From NCBI GenBank assembly GCA_934167935.1, contig CAKPMH010000002.1, positions 11,595 to 75,594 of the forward strand: a DNA stretch of 64,000 nt, given 5' to 3'. The translations under genes and the position numbers were made by a program. The stretch's first letter is position 1; each line of letters opens with the position of its first letter. This document shows positions 35,858-45,548 of the stretch, piece by piece. The notes beneath the pieces are model-generated. The model saw nothing but the letters and a program-made list of their open reading frames with translations. It did not search any database and was not told the origin of the DNA. Origin of the DNA: an uncultured Bacilli bacterium. Its GTDB lineage: Bacteria > Bacillota_I > Bacilli_A > RF39 > UBA660.

Positions 35858-35888
35858 TAAAAAAACTATACTTTTTTATGCATAGTTT
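35858..35888 (-). terminator. terminator after a small membrane ORF
   Basis: AAACTAT (35863-35869) and ATAGTTT (35882-35888) form a stem extended by one more pair, followed on the minus strand by U residues. Confidence 0.6.
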
Positions 35889-35976
35889 CTTCTTCTTTTT
35901 CACATCTTTTTGATATTACTAGACATGAATAGATAAATAATATAATTAATAATATTAATATTTTTAAAACTAACAA
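35866..35976 (-). CDS. putative 36-residue membrane peptide
   Basis: A short frame starts with TTG six bases after GAGGTG and ends inside a terminator hairpin. The peptide has one hydrophobic helix of about 20 residues (LKILILLIILFIYSCLVIS) and a charged tail with KEEE. The combination of ribosome site, helix and terminator suggests a real small protein, but no homolog is known to me. It lies between the two exopolysaccharide gene blocks. Confidence 0.4.
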   Translation of the reverse strand: MLVLKILILLIILFIYSCLVISKRCEKEEETMHKKV

Positions 35977-36126
35977 CTAAAACACCTCTAATATTATTAT
36001 TATACTTATTTATTTTAAATTTATACTTTAATCCCTAAAAAATATTATTTTCGACAATAGCACTTATTTAATTTTCTGGAACATCTTTATAATTTGCTTT
36101 TAATTGTTTTATATTGACCCTGTGTA

Positions 36127-37107
36127 CTATACTTTTTTATAAATTTCTTCAATGCTTTTTCTAGTACTCATTGGAGAAACAATATTATCTTCATAATAAC
36201 CCGCTGCAATCATTATTGCGATTTGTTCATTATTAGGAATATTTAATATATCCTTCATTTTCTTTTCTTCCTTTAAAGAATTTAAATATTCTAAAAAACA
36301 TGAGCCAATACCTAAAGAATGTAATGAATTAACAAAGTTCATAGAAAATAATCCAGCATTGAAATATCCTTGATAAATCTCATATTCATTACATAAAGAA
36401 GAAATATCATACGTAATAACAAACATACCGATATATTTTCTATCAAAATTAGTCAATCCATGAGCATACTTATATACTTTATTTTTAATATCTATTGAAG
36501 AAATATTATATATTTTACACATTTGTCTATTGCATGCAGTAGGAGTTTTAATAGTCATAGAAACAGCCTTATCAATATCGTCATCTAATAATTCTTTTTC
36601 CATATAAGATCTTACAGAATGTCTACTGGACAAAAATTTATTATAATCAATCATAGCATCATTGATAAAATCTTCTTTTTTTAGCATTACAATTCCACAA
36701 GCATTATTTTTTATAGGTTTATCTTTTAAAAAATTTTTTACTATTTTATATTCTTCACGTTCTAACCAATTATGTTCTTCATAAAACTTTGCATATTCAT
36801 TTAAAATTTCTAAACCCAAATTGTACGCGAAATCATGTTTCCATCTATTTTTTTCATATAATAATAATTTATTTATTATATTCATAGTTTTTTCTTTTCC
36901 AAAATATCGTGGTTTTTTACTTGTCATACCTTTTTCTAATGCATGCTCATCTAATATAATTTTATATCCTATATTGTTTATTTCATTCTTTGAATTCATC
37001 CAATTTTTTATATAATTTTTTTCAAAGCTCTTCGAATATTTATGAATCTTATAATTCCAATAAATTGATGCTAAAAAATGAAAATGTGTTTTAATATAAT
37101 TTTTCAT
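36127..37107 (-). CDS. nitroreductase-family protein of the exopolysaccharide cluster
   Basis: The 326-residue protein has about 150 N-terminal residues without clear family, then a nitroreductase-like FMN domain with SSRHSVRSYMEKELLDDDI (FMN phosphate-binding R-x-S-x-R), TPTACNRQMCKIY, and SLGIGSCFLEYLNS. Members with this extra N-terminal region occur in polysaccharide clusters; the reaction is unknown. It ends the second block, downstream of the flippase with a single-base gap, so it is co-transcribed. Confidence 0.8.
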   Translation of the reverse strand: MKNYIKTHFHFLASIYWNYKIHKYSKSFEKNYIKNWMNSKNEINNIGYKIILDEHALEKGMTSKKPRYFGKEKTMNIINKLLLYEKNRWKHDFAYNLGLEILNEYAKFYEEHNWLEREEYKIVKNFLKDKPIKNNACGIVMLKKEDFINDAMIDYNKFLSSRHSVRSYMEKELLDDDIDKAVSMTIKTPTACNRQMCKIYNISSIDIKNKVYKYAHGLTNFDRKYIGMFVITYDISSLCNEYEIYQGYFNAGLFSMNFVNSLHSLGIGSCFLEYLNSLKEEKKMKDILNIPNNEQIAIMIAAGYYEDNIVSPMSTRKSIEEIYKKV

Positions 37108-37108
37108 G

Positions 37109-38521
37109 TTATACCTTCTTCCTTTTTATAAAACTTAATATGAATTTAATATTTTTTTTATTGATAATAATCGAGAATACTAAAGAGATAACCATTGATA
37201 AAAACAAAATAAATTTATTATTAGTATAAAAAATAACTGCTATAATAATCAAAAATATTATGCTAACAGCAAATTCTTTACTAATTTTTATATCAAAATA
37301 CTTTTTTCTAACATCATTTATTCTATAACAATATAAAACTATAAAAGACACTAGAGTTGAAATTACTGCAGCATAAATGCCAACATGTGAAACTAATAAT
37401 AAATCTATTAAAATATTTACAATTGCTGATAAAATTGATGTCATAGCTATCGATTTTGTATTATTATTAGCGACATAAATAGTTCCTAACATACCTGCAT
37501 ATACTTGCATAATTGTTGCAATGACAGCAATTGGAATCATATTATAAGCTTCAAAATATGCCTTGTTAATCAATAAATTAAATATTAATGGCATAAAAGA
37601 AATAACTAATACACCTAATGTAACAAAAATATTTCCTATCTTAGTAAAAATTTCATTAAAATAATCATCAATATCTTTGTCTTCAATATGTAAAGAAATT
37701 GATTCAGTTAAACTCATATTGAAAATATTATAAATAATGATTAAAACGTTTGAAAACTTATATGCTATAGAAAGAATTCCTGTAGCAGATAATCCAATAT
37801 AAGAGGTAATAATTATTCTATCTGAAGAAGAAAAAATCCACCACGAAATTGAATTAGGAATCATAGGTAATGAATAACTAATAATCTTTTTCAAAACATT
37901 TATATCTATGCTTCTAAATGATAAATAATGAAATAATTTAATTTTAAAGAACAAATATACGATACCTACAAAGTATCCAATCGCTCCGCCATATAGCAAG
38001 CCATCTACTTTTAATCCAATTCCAATAACAAAAATTAAATTAAAAACTATTGTCAATAAAGAAATCAAAAAATTTGAAATAGCATATTCTTTATTATTAC
38101 CTATACCTCTAGATATTTGTAAAAAAAGTGAAGATAAACTACAAAAAGCAACGTTTATTACAATTAACCATTTATAGGAGTCTACTATAAATCTATATAA
38201 TAAAATAAATATTAATAAATAGAACAAAATAGATATACAAACAAAAAACAATGAGCTTGAAACAATTTTTTTTATTTCTACTTTATTATCTCTACTATTA
38301 ATCAAAAATCTAAAAACACCTTGATCAACCTGAAGGCCAATAAAAGGAAGTAGCAATGTAACTACAGTATTACATAATTCATATTTACCATATTCTGCAG
38401 TTGTTAGAAAACTTGTGTAAATAGGTAATAATAAATATTGAAGAACCTTAGTAAAAAAAATTCCAACAAATAATATTATAGTATTCTTAGCTAATTCATT
38501 TCCTCTGCTCATATTATTCAC
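37109..38521 (-). CDS. Wzx-type polysaccharide flippase
   Basis: The 470-residue integral membrane protein has about 12-14 helices and the MATE/MOP pattern of O-unit flippases, starting NELAKNTIILFVGIFFTKVLQYLLLPIYTSFL, with TTAEYGKYEL (a typical loop after helix 1). It should move lipid-linked repeat units across the membrane for polymerisation by the Wzy-like protein at 40752. Its start overlaps the pyruvyl transferase stop by eight bases. Confidence 0.9.
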   Translation of the reverse strand: MNNMSRGNELAKNTIILFVGIFFTKVLQYLLLPIYTSFLTTAEYGKYELCNTVVTLLLPFIGLQVDQGVFRFLINSRDNKVEIKKIVSSSLFFVCISILFYLLIFILLYRFIVDSYKWLIVINVAFCSLSSLFLQISRGIGNNKEYAISNFLISLLTIVFNLIFVIGIGLKVDGLLYGGAIGYFVGIVYLFFKIKLFHYLSFRSIDINVLKKIISYSLPMIPNSISWWIFSSSDRIIITSYIGLSATGILSIAYKFSNVLIIIYNIFNMSLTESISLHIEDKDIDDYFNEIFTKIGNIFVTLGVLVISFMPLIFNLLINKAYFEAYNMIPIAVIATIMQVYAGMLGTIYVANNNTKSIAMTSILSAIVNILIDLLLVSHVGIYAAVISTLVSFIVLYCYRINDVRKKYFDIKISKEFAVSIIFLIIIAVIFYTNNKFILFLSMVISLVFSIIINKKNIKFILSFIKRKKV

Positions 38522-39638
38522 CTTTCTTGCAAACTTCTTTTATATATTCCATTGATTTTTTTTGTTCTTTTTTTATTATATTTTTAACTTTTATATAATC
38601 AATATCCTCTATTATTTTTTCACAATTTAAATTCTTCTTCTTTGGAACAATTCTATCAGCAAGTCCTACTTTTTTCATTAAATCAATCATCCTATCACCT
38701 GTATTTAAATGAGGTATTATACAATTTCTTTTTTCAAAGATTAAAGAAAAAACCGTTCCATGGAATGAATTTGTTATAACAAATTCACAATTTTCACATA
38801 ACTTTAAAAAATCTTCAGGGCCAGCATTTGGATATATTTTTTCATTATTGAATCTTTTTTTCTTACTTATACTGTATACTGGTAAATGCAGAATAGCAGA
38901 GATTTCATTTACAATCAAAATAAATTCAGGATTTTCTTGTAAAATGTAAACAAAAATATATTTTTTATTTTTTAAATTTAATATACTTTTATTTGAAATA
39001 AGATTCCATTCATTTTGATCTAATAAAAGTGTAGGGTCCAATGATGTACTGATTTTTTTTTGTGTTATTTTTTCTAATAGCTTTATGCTTGATTTTTCTC
39101 TTAGCGAAATAAAATCAAAATCATTAATAAATTTTTTATATAGATCCATATATTTAGAATCTAAATTCTTTCTACCAATACTTGCTGCGTATGAAGCTTT
39201 TATTGTATTATTATCTACAAAACCTAGATAAAAAGTTTTATCAAAGCCTTCTGTAATATCAGTATTCCATACTTGATCACTTCCAACAAAAATAGAATCA
39301 TAACTAAATTTGGTATTACATAACTCTTTATATGTATTAAATTTTTTTGTTAAATTCATGTTACTTCTAATAAATGATTCAAATTTATTATATTTTTCTA
39401 TTCTAGAAGGGAGCATAATAATTCTCCATCCAAAATGTAGAATTTTATCATACAAGCCGACATATCTTTTATAAATTTTTATACTAAAAATTTTATATTG
39501 ACAGTCAAAATAATTTGGCCTATAATTTATAATTTCAACAATATCAGAAAATTTTTTTAAAGATTCTTGTAAAGCATAGGCTTGCAATACAGATCCATAA
39601 TTATGTGCACTATGTATACTGACTATTCCTATTTTCAT
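38514..39638 (-). CDS. polysaccharide pyruvyl transferase family protein
   Basis: The 374-residue protein has the family's GT-B-like layout: N-terminal VSIHSAHNYGSVLQAYALQESL, SIFVGSDQVWNTDI, SYAASIGR, SLDPTLLL and C-terminal TNSFHGTVFSLIF. These enzymes add pyruvate ketals or related groups to repeat units in the cytoplasm. It overlaps the flippase start and follows the glycosyltransferase by one base. Confidence 0.9.
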   Translation of the reverse strand: MKIGIVSIHSAHNYGSVLQAYALQESLKKFSDIVEIINYRPNYFDCQYKIFSIKIYKRYVGLYDKILHFGWRIIMLPSRIEKYNKFESFIRSNMNLTKKFNTYKELCNTKFSYDSIFVGSDQVWNTDITEGFDKTFYLGFVDNNTIKASYAASIGRKNLDSKYMDLYKKFINDFDFISLREKSSIKLLEKITQKKISTSLDPTLLLDQNEWNLISNKSILNLKNKKYIFVYILQENPEFILIVNEISAILHLPVYSISKKKRFNNEKIYPNAGPEDFLKLCENCEFVITNSFHGTVFSLIFEKRNCIIPHLNTGDRMIDLMKKVGLADRIVPKKKNLNCEKIIEDIDYIKVKNIIKKEQKKSMEYIKEVCKKGE

Positions 39639-40745
39639 TTAAAAAATATCCTCCTTATAAAATTCTAAATATTTATTTATTATCACACTAGGATTGCATT
39701 CTAATAATACTTTATTCTTTTCTATTGGATAATCAATAATAGCAGTATTAATTTTTTCTATATATTCATCTATATTATCTGGTTTAACTAAAAATTTTTT
39801 AAAAGATCCAGTCATTATCTCATTAGGCCCATAATTACAATTTGATGAAATTACTTTAGCCCCACAGGAAAATGCTTCAATTAAATTCATTGGAAATGCT
39901 TCATAGTCTGATGTACATAAAACTATTTCCGAATTTTTTATCCACTTATAAACATTTTTTTGCCATCCCAAAAAAACAACACTTTTTTCCAAATGATAAT
40001 CCTTAACTTTTTTCCTTATCACATTTTCAAGCTCACCTGTTCCACAAAATAATAGTTTATATTCTTCATAAAATTTACCCTTATAAAAAATATCAATTGC
40101 TCGATCTTGCCTCTTTGCTTTATTAAATCTACCAATATGTAAAATATATGGACTATATTTTGATATTTCTACAGGTTCATTGGATAATTTTTCTATATTT
40201 AATAGATCAATTGGATTATAAATAGTTCTAACAAATTTTTTATCCAATCCATAACTATCTATTCCTTCATTCATCACACCATTAGAAACACATGAAATTT
40301 TTTTCCCTTTAAAAATTTTTCTAAAAACGAAGCTAAATATTCTGTGATTAATTATCTCAAAAGTCTTGATTTTATTATGAAAAACATAAATGCTTTTATT
40401 CTTAATTTTAGAGAATCTTGTTAAAATAATAGCCATTGGCAAATGACATGTTATTAATTTATATTCTGATACTTTTTCCCTTTCAATTATAATTTTATTC
40501 ATTTTTTTTACTTTAAACATTAGTTCAACTAATTTAAATATCTTATTTTTTTTGTTACACTCTAATGAAAAAAGATTAATTTTTTTATTAATATCATAAT
40601 TAACATTAATATTGTCAATAGGCTTTAAAAGAATAAAATCAACTTCAAAATTTTGTTTTAGCAATTCATCTGCCATATTTATACAAACTCTTTCTGCCCC
40701 CCCATTACTTATGGAATTTATAATAAACAAAGCTCGTTTATTCAT
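39639..40745 (-). CDS. glycosyltransferase, family 4 (GT-B)
   Basis: The 368-residue protein has NSISNGGAERVCINMADEL at the N-terminus (glycine-rich acceptor loop), ILHIGRFNKAKRQDRAIDIF at the start of the second domain, and CTSDYEAFPMNLIEAFSCGAKVIS, the E-x7-E retaining motif region. It would add a sugar to the lipid-linked repeat unit from a nucleotide sugar. The specificity is unknown. Confidence 0.9.
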   Translation of the reverse strand: MNKRALFIINSISNGGAERVCINMADELLKQNFEVDFILLKPIDNINVNYDINKKINLFSLECNKKNKIFKLVELMFKVKKMNKIIIEREKVSEYKLITCHLPMAIILTRFSKIKNKSIYVFHNKIKTFEIINHRIFSFVFRKIFKGKKISCVSNGVMNEGIDSYGLDKKFVRTIYNPIDLLNIEKLSNEPVEISKYSPYILHIGRFNKAKRQDRAIDIFYKGKFYEEYKLLFCGTGELENVIRKKVKDYHLEKSVVFLGWQKNVYKWIKNSEIVLCTSDYEAFPMNLIEAFSCGAKVISSNCNYGPNEIMTGSFKKFLVKPDNIDEYIEKINTAIIDYPIEKNKVLLECNPSVIINKYLEFYKEDIF

Positions 40746-40751
40746 ATTATT

Positions 40752-41978
40752 TTAACCACTCCTATCCATATTACCATTTACATTTTTTTTATCAATAATA
40801 GATAATATATATATTATATAAACAAAAATTTGTAATTGAACTGTTTCAAAATTTATAATAAATATAAAAAATATAAATAGTAAATATCTATTACATTTAG
40901 TTAATGTATCATTATTTAGACATTTTATCATCAAAAAAATAAAAATTAAGAAACCAATTAAACCAGTTTCGGAAAGCAATTGCCAATATGTACTATGTGG
41001 TTGAACATACCAACCATTATAAATTGAATTAATATAACTTTTAAATGAGCTTAAGCCATTACCAATCAAAGGGCTTTTAAAAAAAAGATCACGGGCTAAA
41101 TTCCACATTTTAAATCTAGTTGACATTGTTACTTTAGAAGAAAATAATGATAAATTAGGGAGAATAATTATAGACACAATAATTATAAATATGAATAGTA
41201 CATTTATTATATTATGTATATTTTTTCTTTTAAAAGCATCATAACTAAAAATGTATATTAAACCAATAATAAAAGATATAAGCATAGTTTTAGAACAAGA
41301 AAATCCAAAAGCAATTGTAAATATAAGACATAACAATGCTTTTATACTTTTTTTACATTTTGTTTGAATAGATGTAATTAAACCGACTGTTAAAAATAAG
41401 CTTGCATAGTTTGCATCTTCTGCATAGCCCGCTAATCTAAAGTCGCCTCCATACAAATTTTTATGTTCAATTGAACCAACAATAGTTTTAGATATAGCTC
41501 TAGAATCTGAGCCAGATATTTGAGACAAAGAATATCCCATACCAACAAAAACAAAACTTGTTACTAAAACAATGCAAGAGAATAATACATATTTTTTTAA
41601 TTTATATTCATCAATATAATTTTGAAATTTTTTAAAAATAATAATTGCTAATAAATTATTTGCAATTAATATACAATGATTTAATGTTTGAAGAAAAAAT
41701 CTATCTAGTCCATTCCATAGCCATGATATATTAGAAAATAAACTCCAAAGTAGCAACAAATACAAAAATATATAAATCGTATTATTATTTTTTTTCCCAT
41801 TTTGGATAGTAATATTCTTATTTTTACTCGTTCCGTATAAAAATAATAAAATAACACTCAGAACAAGCAATATGTATCTTAAATCTAATCCAAAAAGTAA
41901 AAACTCTCTATTTATCATAACAAAGATAAATAAAAAAGAATAAATTTCAAAGAAAAATTTATGCAAATTAATTTTCAT
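40752..41978 (-). CDS. O-antigen polymerase-like (Wzy) membrane protein
   Basis: The 408-residue protein has about 11 membrane helices and a Wzy_C/ligase-type motif SPLIGNGLSSFKSYINS..VQPHSTYWQLLSETGLIGFLIF, with the conserved H-S-x-Y/W-x-x-x-L-x-E-x-G-x-x-G pattern. It would polymerise repeat units outside the membrane. It lies between two glycosyltransferases in one operon. Confidence 0.88.
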   Translation of the reverse strand: MKINLHKFFFEIYSFLFIFVMINREFLLFGLDLRYILLVLSVILLFLYGTSKNKNITIQNGKKNNNTIYIFLYLLLLWSLFSNISWLWNGLDRFFLQTLNHCILIANNLLAIIIFKKFQNYIDEYKLKKYVLFSCIVLVTSFVFVGMGYSLSQISGSDSRAISKTIVGSIEHKNLYGGDFRLAGYAEDANYASLFLTVGLITSIQTKCKKSIKALLCLIFTIAFGFSCSKTMLISFIIGLIYIFSYDAFKRKNIHNIINVLFIFIIIVSIIILPNLSLFSSKVTMSTRFKMWNLARDLFFKSPLIGNGLSSFKSYINSIYNGWYVQPHSTYWQLLSETGLIGFLIFIFLMIKCLNNDTLTKCNRYLLFIFFIFIINFETVQLQIFVYIIYILSIIDKKNVNGNMDRSG

Positions 41979-41993
41979 GAAACACCTCCATTT

Positions 41994-43193
41994 TTACTTA
42001 TCAATCAAAGTTTCAACTGCTTTTACCGTTTTATCTAAATCAAACATATTAAAACGTTCAATTATTTTTTCTTGATAATAATTGTATTTTTCTTTATTAT
42101 CCAATAAATATTTTATACCCATATAGAGAGAATCTTCATCGTTATCAGTAACAACACCATATTCATTATTCTCACCAAGCATTTCTTTCATTCCAGAGCA
42201 ATCCGTGGTAACAATAACTTTTCCTAATACAATTGCTTCTGAAACAACGGTACTAAATCCCTCTGCAATTGAAGAGCAAACAAACAAATCACATAGTTTC
42301 ATATATGGATATGGATTATTTTTGAATCCAATAAGTTTAATATCACTAGATAAATTATTTTCATGAATATATTCTTCTAGTGAATTTTTACTTGTCCCTT
42401 CTCCAATAATAAATAATTTTATTTTATAACCTTCATTTTTTAGTCTTTTTGTAATTCTTAATAATCTATCATATGCTTTTTGAGCATTAAGTCGACCTAC
42501 ACTACATATAGTAACAAAATTTTTTTCTTTTTCATAATCTAATATTTTTTCAGTACTTTTAAATAAAATGTCATTTTTATCAATAGAATTATATTTTACA
42601 ATTACTTTATTGCTATCAATTCCATATTTTTTTTCGAATTGGCTTTTTACAACCTTAGAAACACATACAATGTTATCAAACTTTTTATAAGTATCAATTG
42701 CCTCATTAATGTTTTTAAAAACACCATCAGACTTCTTCTGTTTAATTAAATCGACATGAATCCAAGCATACTTTTTTGAATTTTTATTTGATGAAGCAGA
42801 AATAATTTTTGCACATATTCCCTCCAAAAAAGAAATTTCAACATCATATTTTTCTTTAATAAAAATTTTATAAAATAATTTAGTTGGAATATATTTCCAT
42901 ATATTTGCATAAACCTTTGCAAGAGTTTTTTTTAATTTTCCACCTGTACCTAGTAAACTACCTGACTTTGATTTACTATCACTATCAAAATTTTTCGCTT
43001 TTTTATTTTTAATTTTAATTGTGGTTTTATACTTAATATTATCATTTAAACAAGATCTTAATTCGCCAACATCAACAACTGTCATAACAGTAATATCATA
43101 CTTACTTGAATCTAAATTATTAACTAAATTTACTAATACTTTTTCAGCACCTCCTCCACCTAAAGTGTGAATTAAAAATAGAACTTTTTTCAT
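41994..43193 (-). CDS. glycosyltransferase, family 4 (GT-B)
   Basis: The 399-residue protein has HTLGGGGAEKVLVNLVNNLD, VCVSKVVKSQF, SVGRLNAQKAYDRLLRI, and CSSIAEGFSTVVSEAIVLGKVIVTTDCSG, covering both GT-B domains and the E-x7-E region. It is the first gene of the main assembly operon and starts right after a terminator-like hairpin, which may regulate the whole block. Confidence 0.9.
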   Translation of the reverse strand: MKKVLFLIHTLGGGGAEKVLVNLVNNLDSSKYDITVMTVVDVGELRSCLNDNIKYKTTIKIKNKKAKNFDSDSKSKSGSLLGTGGKLKKTLAKVYANIWKYIPTKLFYKIFIKEKYDVEISFLEGICAKIISASSNKNSKKYAWIHVDLIKQKKSDGVFKNINEAIDTYKKFDNIVCVSKVVKSQFEKKYGIDSNKVIVKYNSIDKNDILFKSTEKILDYEKEKNFVTICSVGRLNAQKAYDRLLRITKRLKNEGYKIKLFIIGEGTSKNSLEEYIHENNLSSDIKLIGFKNNPYPYMKLCDLFVCSSIAEGFSTVVSEAIVLGKVIVTTDCSGMKEMLGENNEYGVVTDNDEDSLYMGIKYLLDNKEKYNYYQEKIIERFNMFDLDKTVKAVETLIDK

Positions 43194-43206
43194 AAATACT
43201 CTCCTT

Positions 43207-43240
43207 AAAAATAGAAAAAGTTATGCGACTTTTTCTATAT
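43207..43240 (-). terminator. hairpin terminator or attenuator in the leader of the exopolysaccharide operon
   Basis: ATAGAAAAAGT (43211-43221) and ACTTTTTCTAT (43228-43238) form a perfect 11-bp stem with a six-base loop, followed by U residues and immediately by the AAGGAGAG ribosome site of the first glycosyltransferase gene. Position suggests attenuation of downstream genes. Confidence 0.7.
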
Positions 43241-43423
43241 AAAAATTTATATATTTTATTGTACATCAACTTTAATCAATTTTATATTTTTATATTTGAT
43301 AATTTTAACTATTATATTGTAAATAATAAATATAATTAAATTAGCTACTTAAATTTATTTTTCATAACTTCAATTATTAAATGAAAAATTTATAACCTTA
43401 TTTTTAATTTTTCTATTTTGTTT

Positions 43424-44086
43424 TCAAGCAGGCACTTCTTCCTTTTTTTGTTTTTTTAAATCTTCTATTTCATTTTGTATTGTTGATTTTCCAGCATCTG
43501 CTCCTTCTTTTTTTAATACTGTTTTTATTGTATAAAATACTACTTTTATATCTTCTACAAATGAATATTTATCTATATATTCTAAATCATAATTTATTTT
43601 ATCAAATATTGAAATACTATTTCTTCCTTTAGATTGTGCAAGACCTGTTAAACCAGGATTTACATCTACTCTATGTTTTTGTATTTCATTCATATTATCA
43701 AAATATTCTGGAATCCATGGCCTTGGACCTATAAAACTCATTGAACCTAATAATATATTAAATAGTTGTGGTAGTTCATCTAAACTCGTTTTTCTTAAAA
43801 ATGTTCCTATCTTTGTATGTTGATCTCCTTTAGAAAAATCTCTTACATCATTATTTGATTCCATTGTTCTAAACTTCCACACATCAAATTTATTACCATA
43901 TTTTCCAGTTCTTGATTGACTAAATATAATATCTCCTTCACTATCTAATCTAATTAAAACTGCTATTAGAAGCATTAAAGGTGATAATATAATAATTCCT
44001 ATTAATGAAATAATTATATCTATTATTCTTTTTACTATTTCATATAATGATTTTTTATTATTCCAATTTCTTCTTTTTTCTTTCAT
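43424..44086 (-). CDS. bacterial sugar transferase (WbaP/CpsE catalytic domain)
   Basis: The 220-residue protein has one membrane hairpin (about 20-41) and the catalytic domain of phosphoglycosyl transferases: SQSRTGKYGNKFDVWKFRTM, KTSLDELPQLFNILLGSMSFIGPRP, and VNPGLTGLAQSKGRN. It transfers a sugar 1-phosphate to undecaprenyl phosphate, starting the repeat unit. It is the short, catalytic-domain-only form. The C-terminal KKQKKEE tail is charged. About 230 non-coding bases and a hairpin separate it from the first glycosyltransferase gene. Confidence 0.93.
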   Translation of the reverse strand: MKEKRRNWNNKKSLYEIVKRIIDIIISLIGIIILSPLMLLIAVLIRLDSEGDIIFSQSRTGKYGNKFDVWKFRTMESNNDVRDFSKGDQHTKIGTFLRKTSLDELPQLFNILLGSMSFIGPRPWIPEYFDNMNEIQKHRVDVNPGLTGLAQSKGRNSISIFDKINYDLEYIDKYSFVEDIKVVFYTIKTVLKKEGADAGKSTIQNEIEDLKKQKKEEVPA

Positions 44087-44350
44087 TTTTACCCCTTACT
44101 TTCATAAAAAATTACCAATATGCCAAATTCGTGTAAAATCATAAATATATTATCATATTTTGTATGTTTTATCAATTAAATATTAAATTTTTATGTATTT
44201 AATTTTTAATAAAAATTAAATGTTGATTATTTTTATTTCAATGATAACAATTTTTAAATATTAATACTTTTTTTAATTTTCATTTATAAATTTATTAAGT
44301 TCCGTGATAATTTGAATTTTAAGTAAAATTTAAGCAAGATTTAAGCAAGA

Positions 44351-44378
44351 TAACTATAAATAAAATAGTTATTTTTTT
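44351..44378 (+). terminator. orphan plus-strand terminator
   Basis: TAACTAT pairs with ATAGTTA, followed by seven T. No gene precedes it on the plus strand, so it is probably left from a lost gene. Confidence 0.5.
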
Positions 44379-44460
44379 ATAAAAAAAACTCAAAAAGATT
44401 GAAAACCTTGGATATTATACAATATAGTTATGGATTAAATGGTAAAAGGCATCATTTTTC

Positions 44461-44517
44461 ATGACTGAAAAGGAAGTTATTTTAGCAGATGAAGAACAAT
44501 CTATCAATAAGTTGTAA
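44461..44517 (+). pseudogene. possible remnant of a larger gene
   Basis: An 18-residue frame beginning MTEKEVILADEEQ and ending at TAA has the look of a truncated protein start, but it lacks a convincing ribosome site. Such a start would fit a UvrD/HelD-like helicase only by vague resemblance. Low support. Confidence 0.2.
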
Positions 44518-44655
44518 CAATTTTTTCTTTCATTTGAAATTAGTTTTATACTATTAATTTTAGAACTATCTATTTCAAATTTTTTATGATTATTAATATT
44601 ATATTTTTATTTTTTTAAGACAAATATAACAATATTGAATATTATTTTAATAGTC

Positions 44656-44688
44656 AAAAAAAACTAAGAATTTCTTAGTTAATTTTTT
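44656..44688. terminator. bidirectional hairpin terminator
   Basis: AACTAAGAA and TTCTTAGTT form a nine-base stem with a single-base spacer, so the real loop includes the inner pairs. A and T runs flank it on both sides. Confidence 0.55.
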
Positions 44689-44862
44689 AAATGGGGCAAT
44701 AAACTAATGAGTTTTGCACCCAAGTTAGTAATACTTGATGAATTAATTATAGCATCATTTAATAAATTTTACAAAGTCTTTTACATAAAATAAATTAAAA
44801 TTAAGTTAATTTATTTTAAAATATTAATATTTTTGCTATAATATAATTAAATAGTAAGGGTG

Positions 44863-45537
44863 ATGGATGTGTTTAGGAGTGAATTAGAATTACAAAATAA
44901 ATTTATTAATTTAATGAAACAAGATAAACAAGATCATACTTATATTTCAGATGAATTTAATGCAAGATTTGGTAATGTTGATATTGTTAAAGTAAAATAT
45001 GATAATAATACACCTTTAACAAAAAAACAGGCTGATATACTTTCTAATATAGCTGCTGCGAGAATCGTTGGGTATTTGCATAAAAAATCAATGAGAACTT
45101 TATCTTATTTAATAAAAAACTCTGGTTATACCGAAGAATATATATTATCCATTTTGTCAAAATTAAAATCAGCAAATATTATTAATGAACCAAAATACTA
45201 TAGATATATAATTAATGAACAATTTGAGTTTCCTAAATTAGTTTTTAGTTCTTATGAAGCAAAATTAACTGATTGGCAGAAAGCAATTTCTCAAGCAATT
45301 AAAAATCAAGCATTTTCAAGTGAGTCATACGTTGTAATGCCTGAAAAAATTGCTAAAAAATTATCGTTAACTAAGAAAAATTATTTTTTGTCATATAATG
45401 TTGGTTTAATCGCTGTTAATAATGATAAATACAAAATTCTTGTGAAACCTAAAATTCAAAAAAATAATTATTCTCAGGCTTCATTAATTAGCAGTATTGC
45501 AAAATATTTAATATTACAAAAGCAAGTCGTTGCGTGA
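44863..45537 (+). CDS. winged-helix protein with restriction-nuclease-like pattern, unknown function
   Basis: A protein of about 224 residues. The N-terminal part (ELELQNKFIN..ARFGNVDIVKV) and the later part (FSSYEAKLTDWQKAISQAI..ESYVVMPEKIAKKL..NVGLIAV) together fit the E ... G-x-D ... E-x-K and Q-A pattern seen in PD-(D/E)XK-like regulators. A winged-helix-like segment (TLSYLIKNSGYTEEYILSILSKLKSANII) lies between. The start is set at ATG 44863 after AAGGGTG; GTG and ATG codons just upstream are alternatives. It is convergent with the kinase module and shares its terminator. Function unknown. Confidence 0.65.
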   Translation: MDVFRSELELQNKFINLMKQDKQDHTYISDEFNARFGNVDIVKVKYDNNTPLTKKQADILSNIAAARIVGYLHKKSMRTLSYLIKNSGYTEEYILSILSKLKSANIINEPKYYRYIINEQFEFPKLVFSSYEAKLTDWQKAISQAIKNQAFSSESYVVMPEKIAKKLSLTKKNYFLSYNVGLIAVNNDKYKILVKPKIQKNNYSQASLISSIAKYLILQKQVVA

Positions 45538-45548
45538 CTTGCTTTTTT
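45518..45548. terminator. terminator between convergent island genes
   Basis: AAAGCAAGTC (45519-45528) and GACTTGCTTT (45536-45545) form a 10-bp stem followed by T on the plus strand. It overlaps both stop codons. Confidence 0.85.

Larger units (their letters stand above)
44087..44859. other. long intergenic region at the left edge of the accessory island
   Basis: No convincing gene. It contains two hairpin terminators (44351-44378 and 44656-44688), a short ORF remnant (44461-44517), and a promoter-like TATAAT at 44837-44842 before the gene at 44863. The rest is AT-rich with nothing recognisable. Confidence 0.6.

Noticed and set aside
36100..36126. Second insertion-sequence end near TTGACCC at 36113
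   Set aside because: Only a few bases resemble a terminal repeat and no transposase fragment or partner end is present.
44695..44745. Insertion-sequence remnant around GCACCCAAGTTAG
   Set aside because: Resemblance to the IS3 end at 63924 is limited to a few bases and there is no transposase trace.
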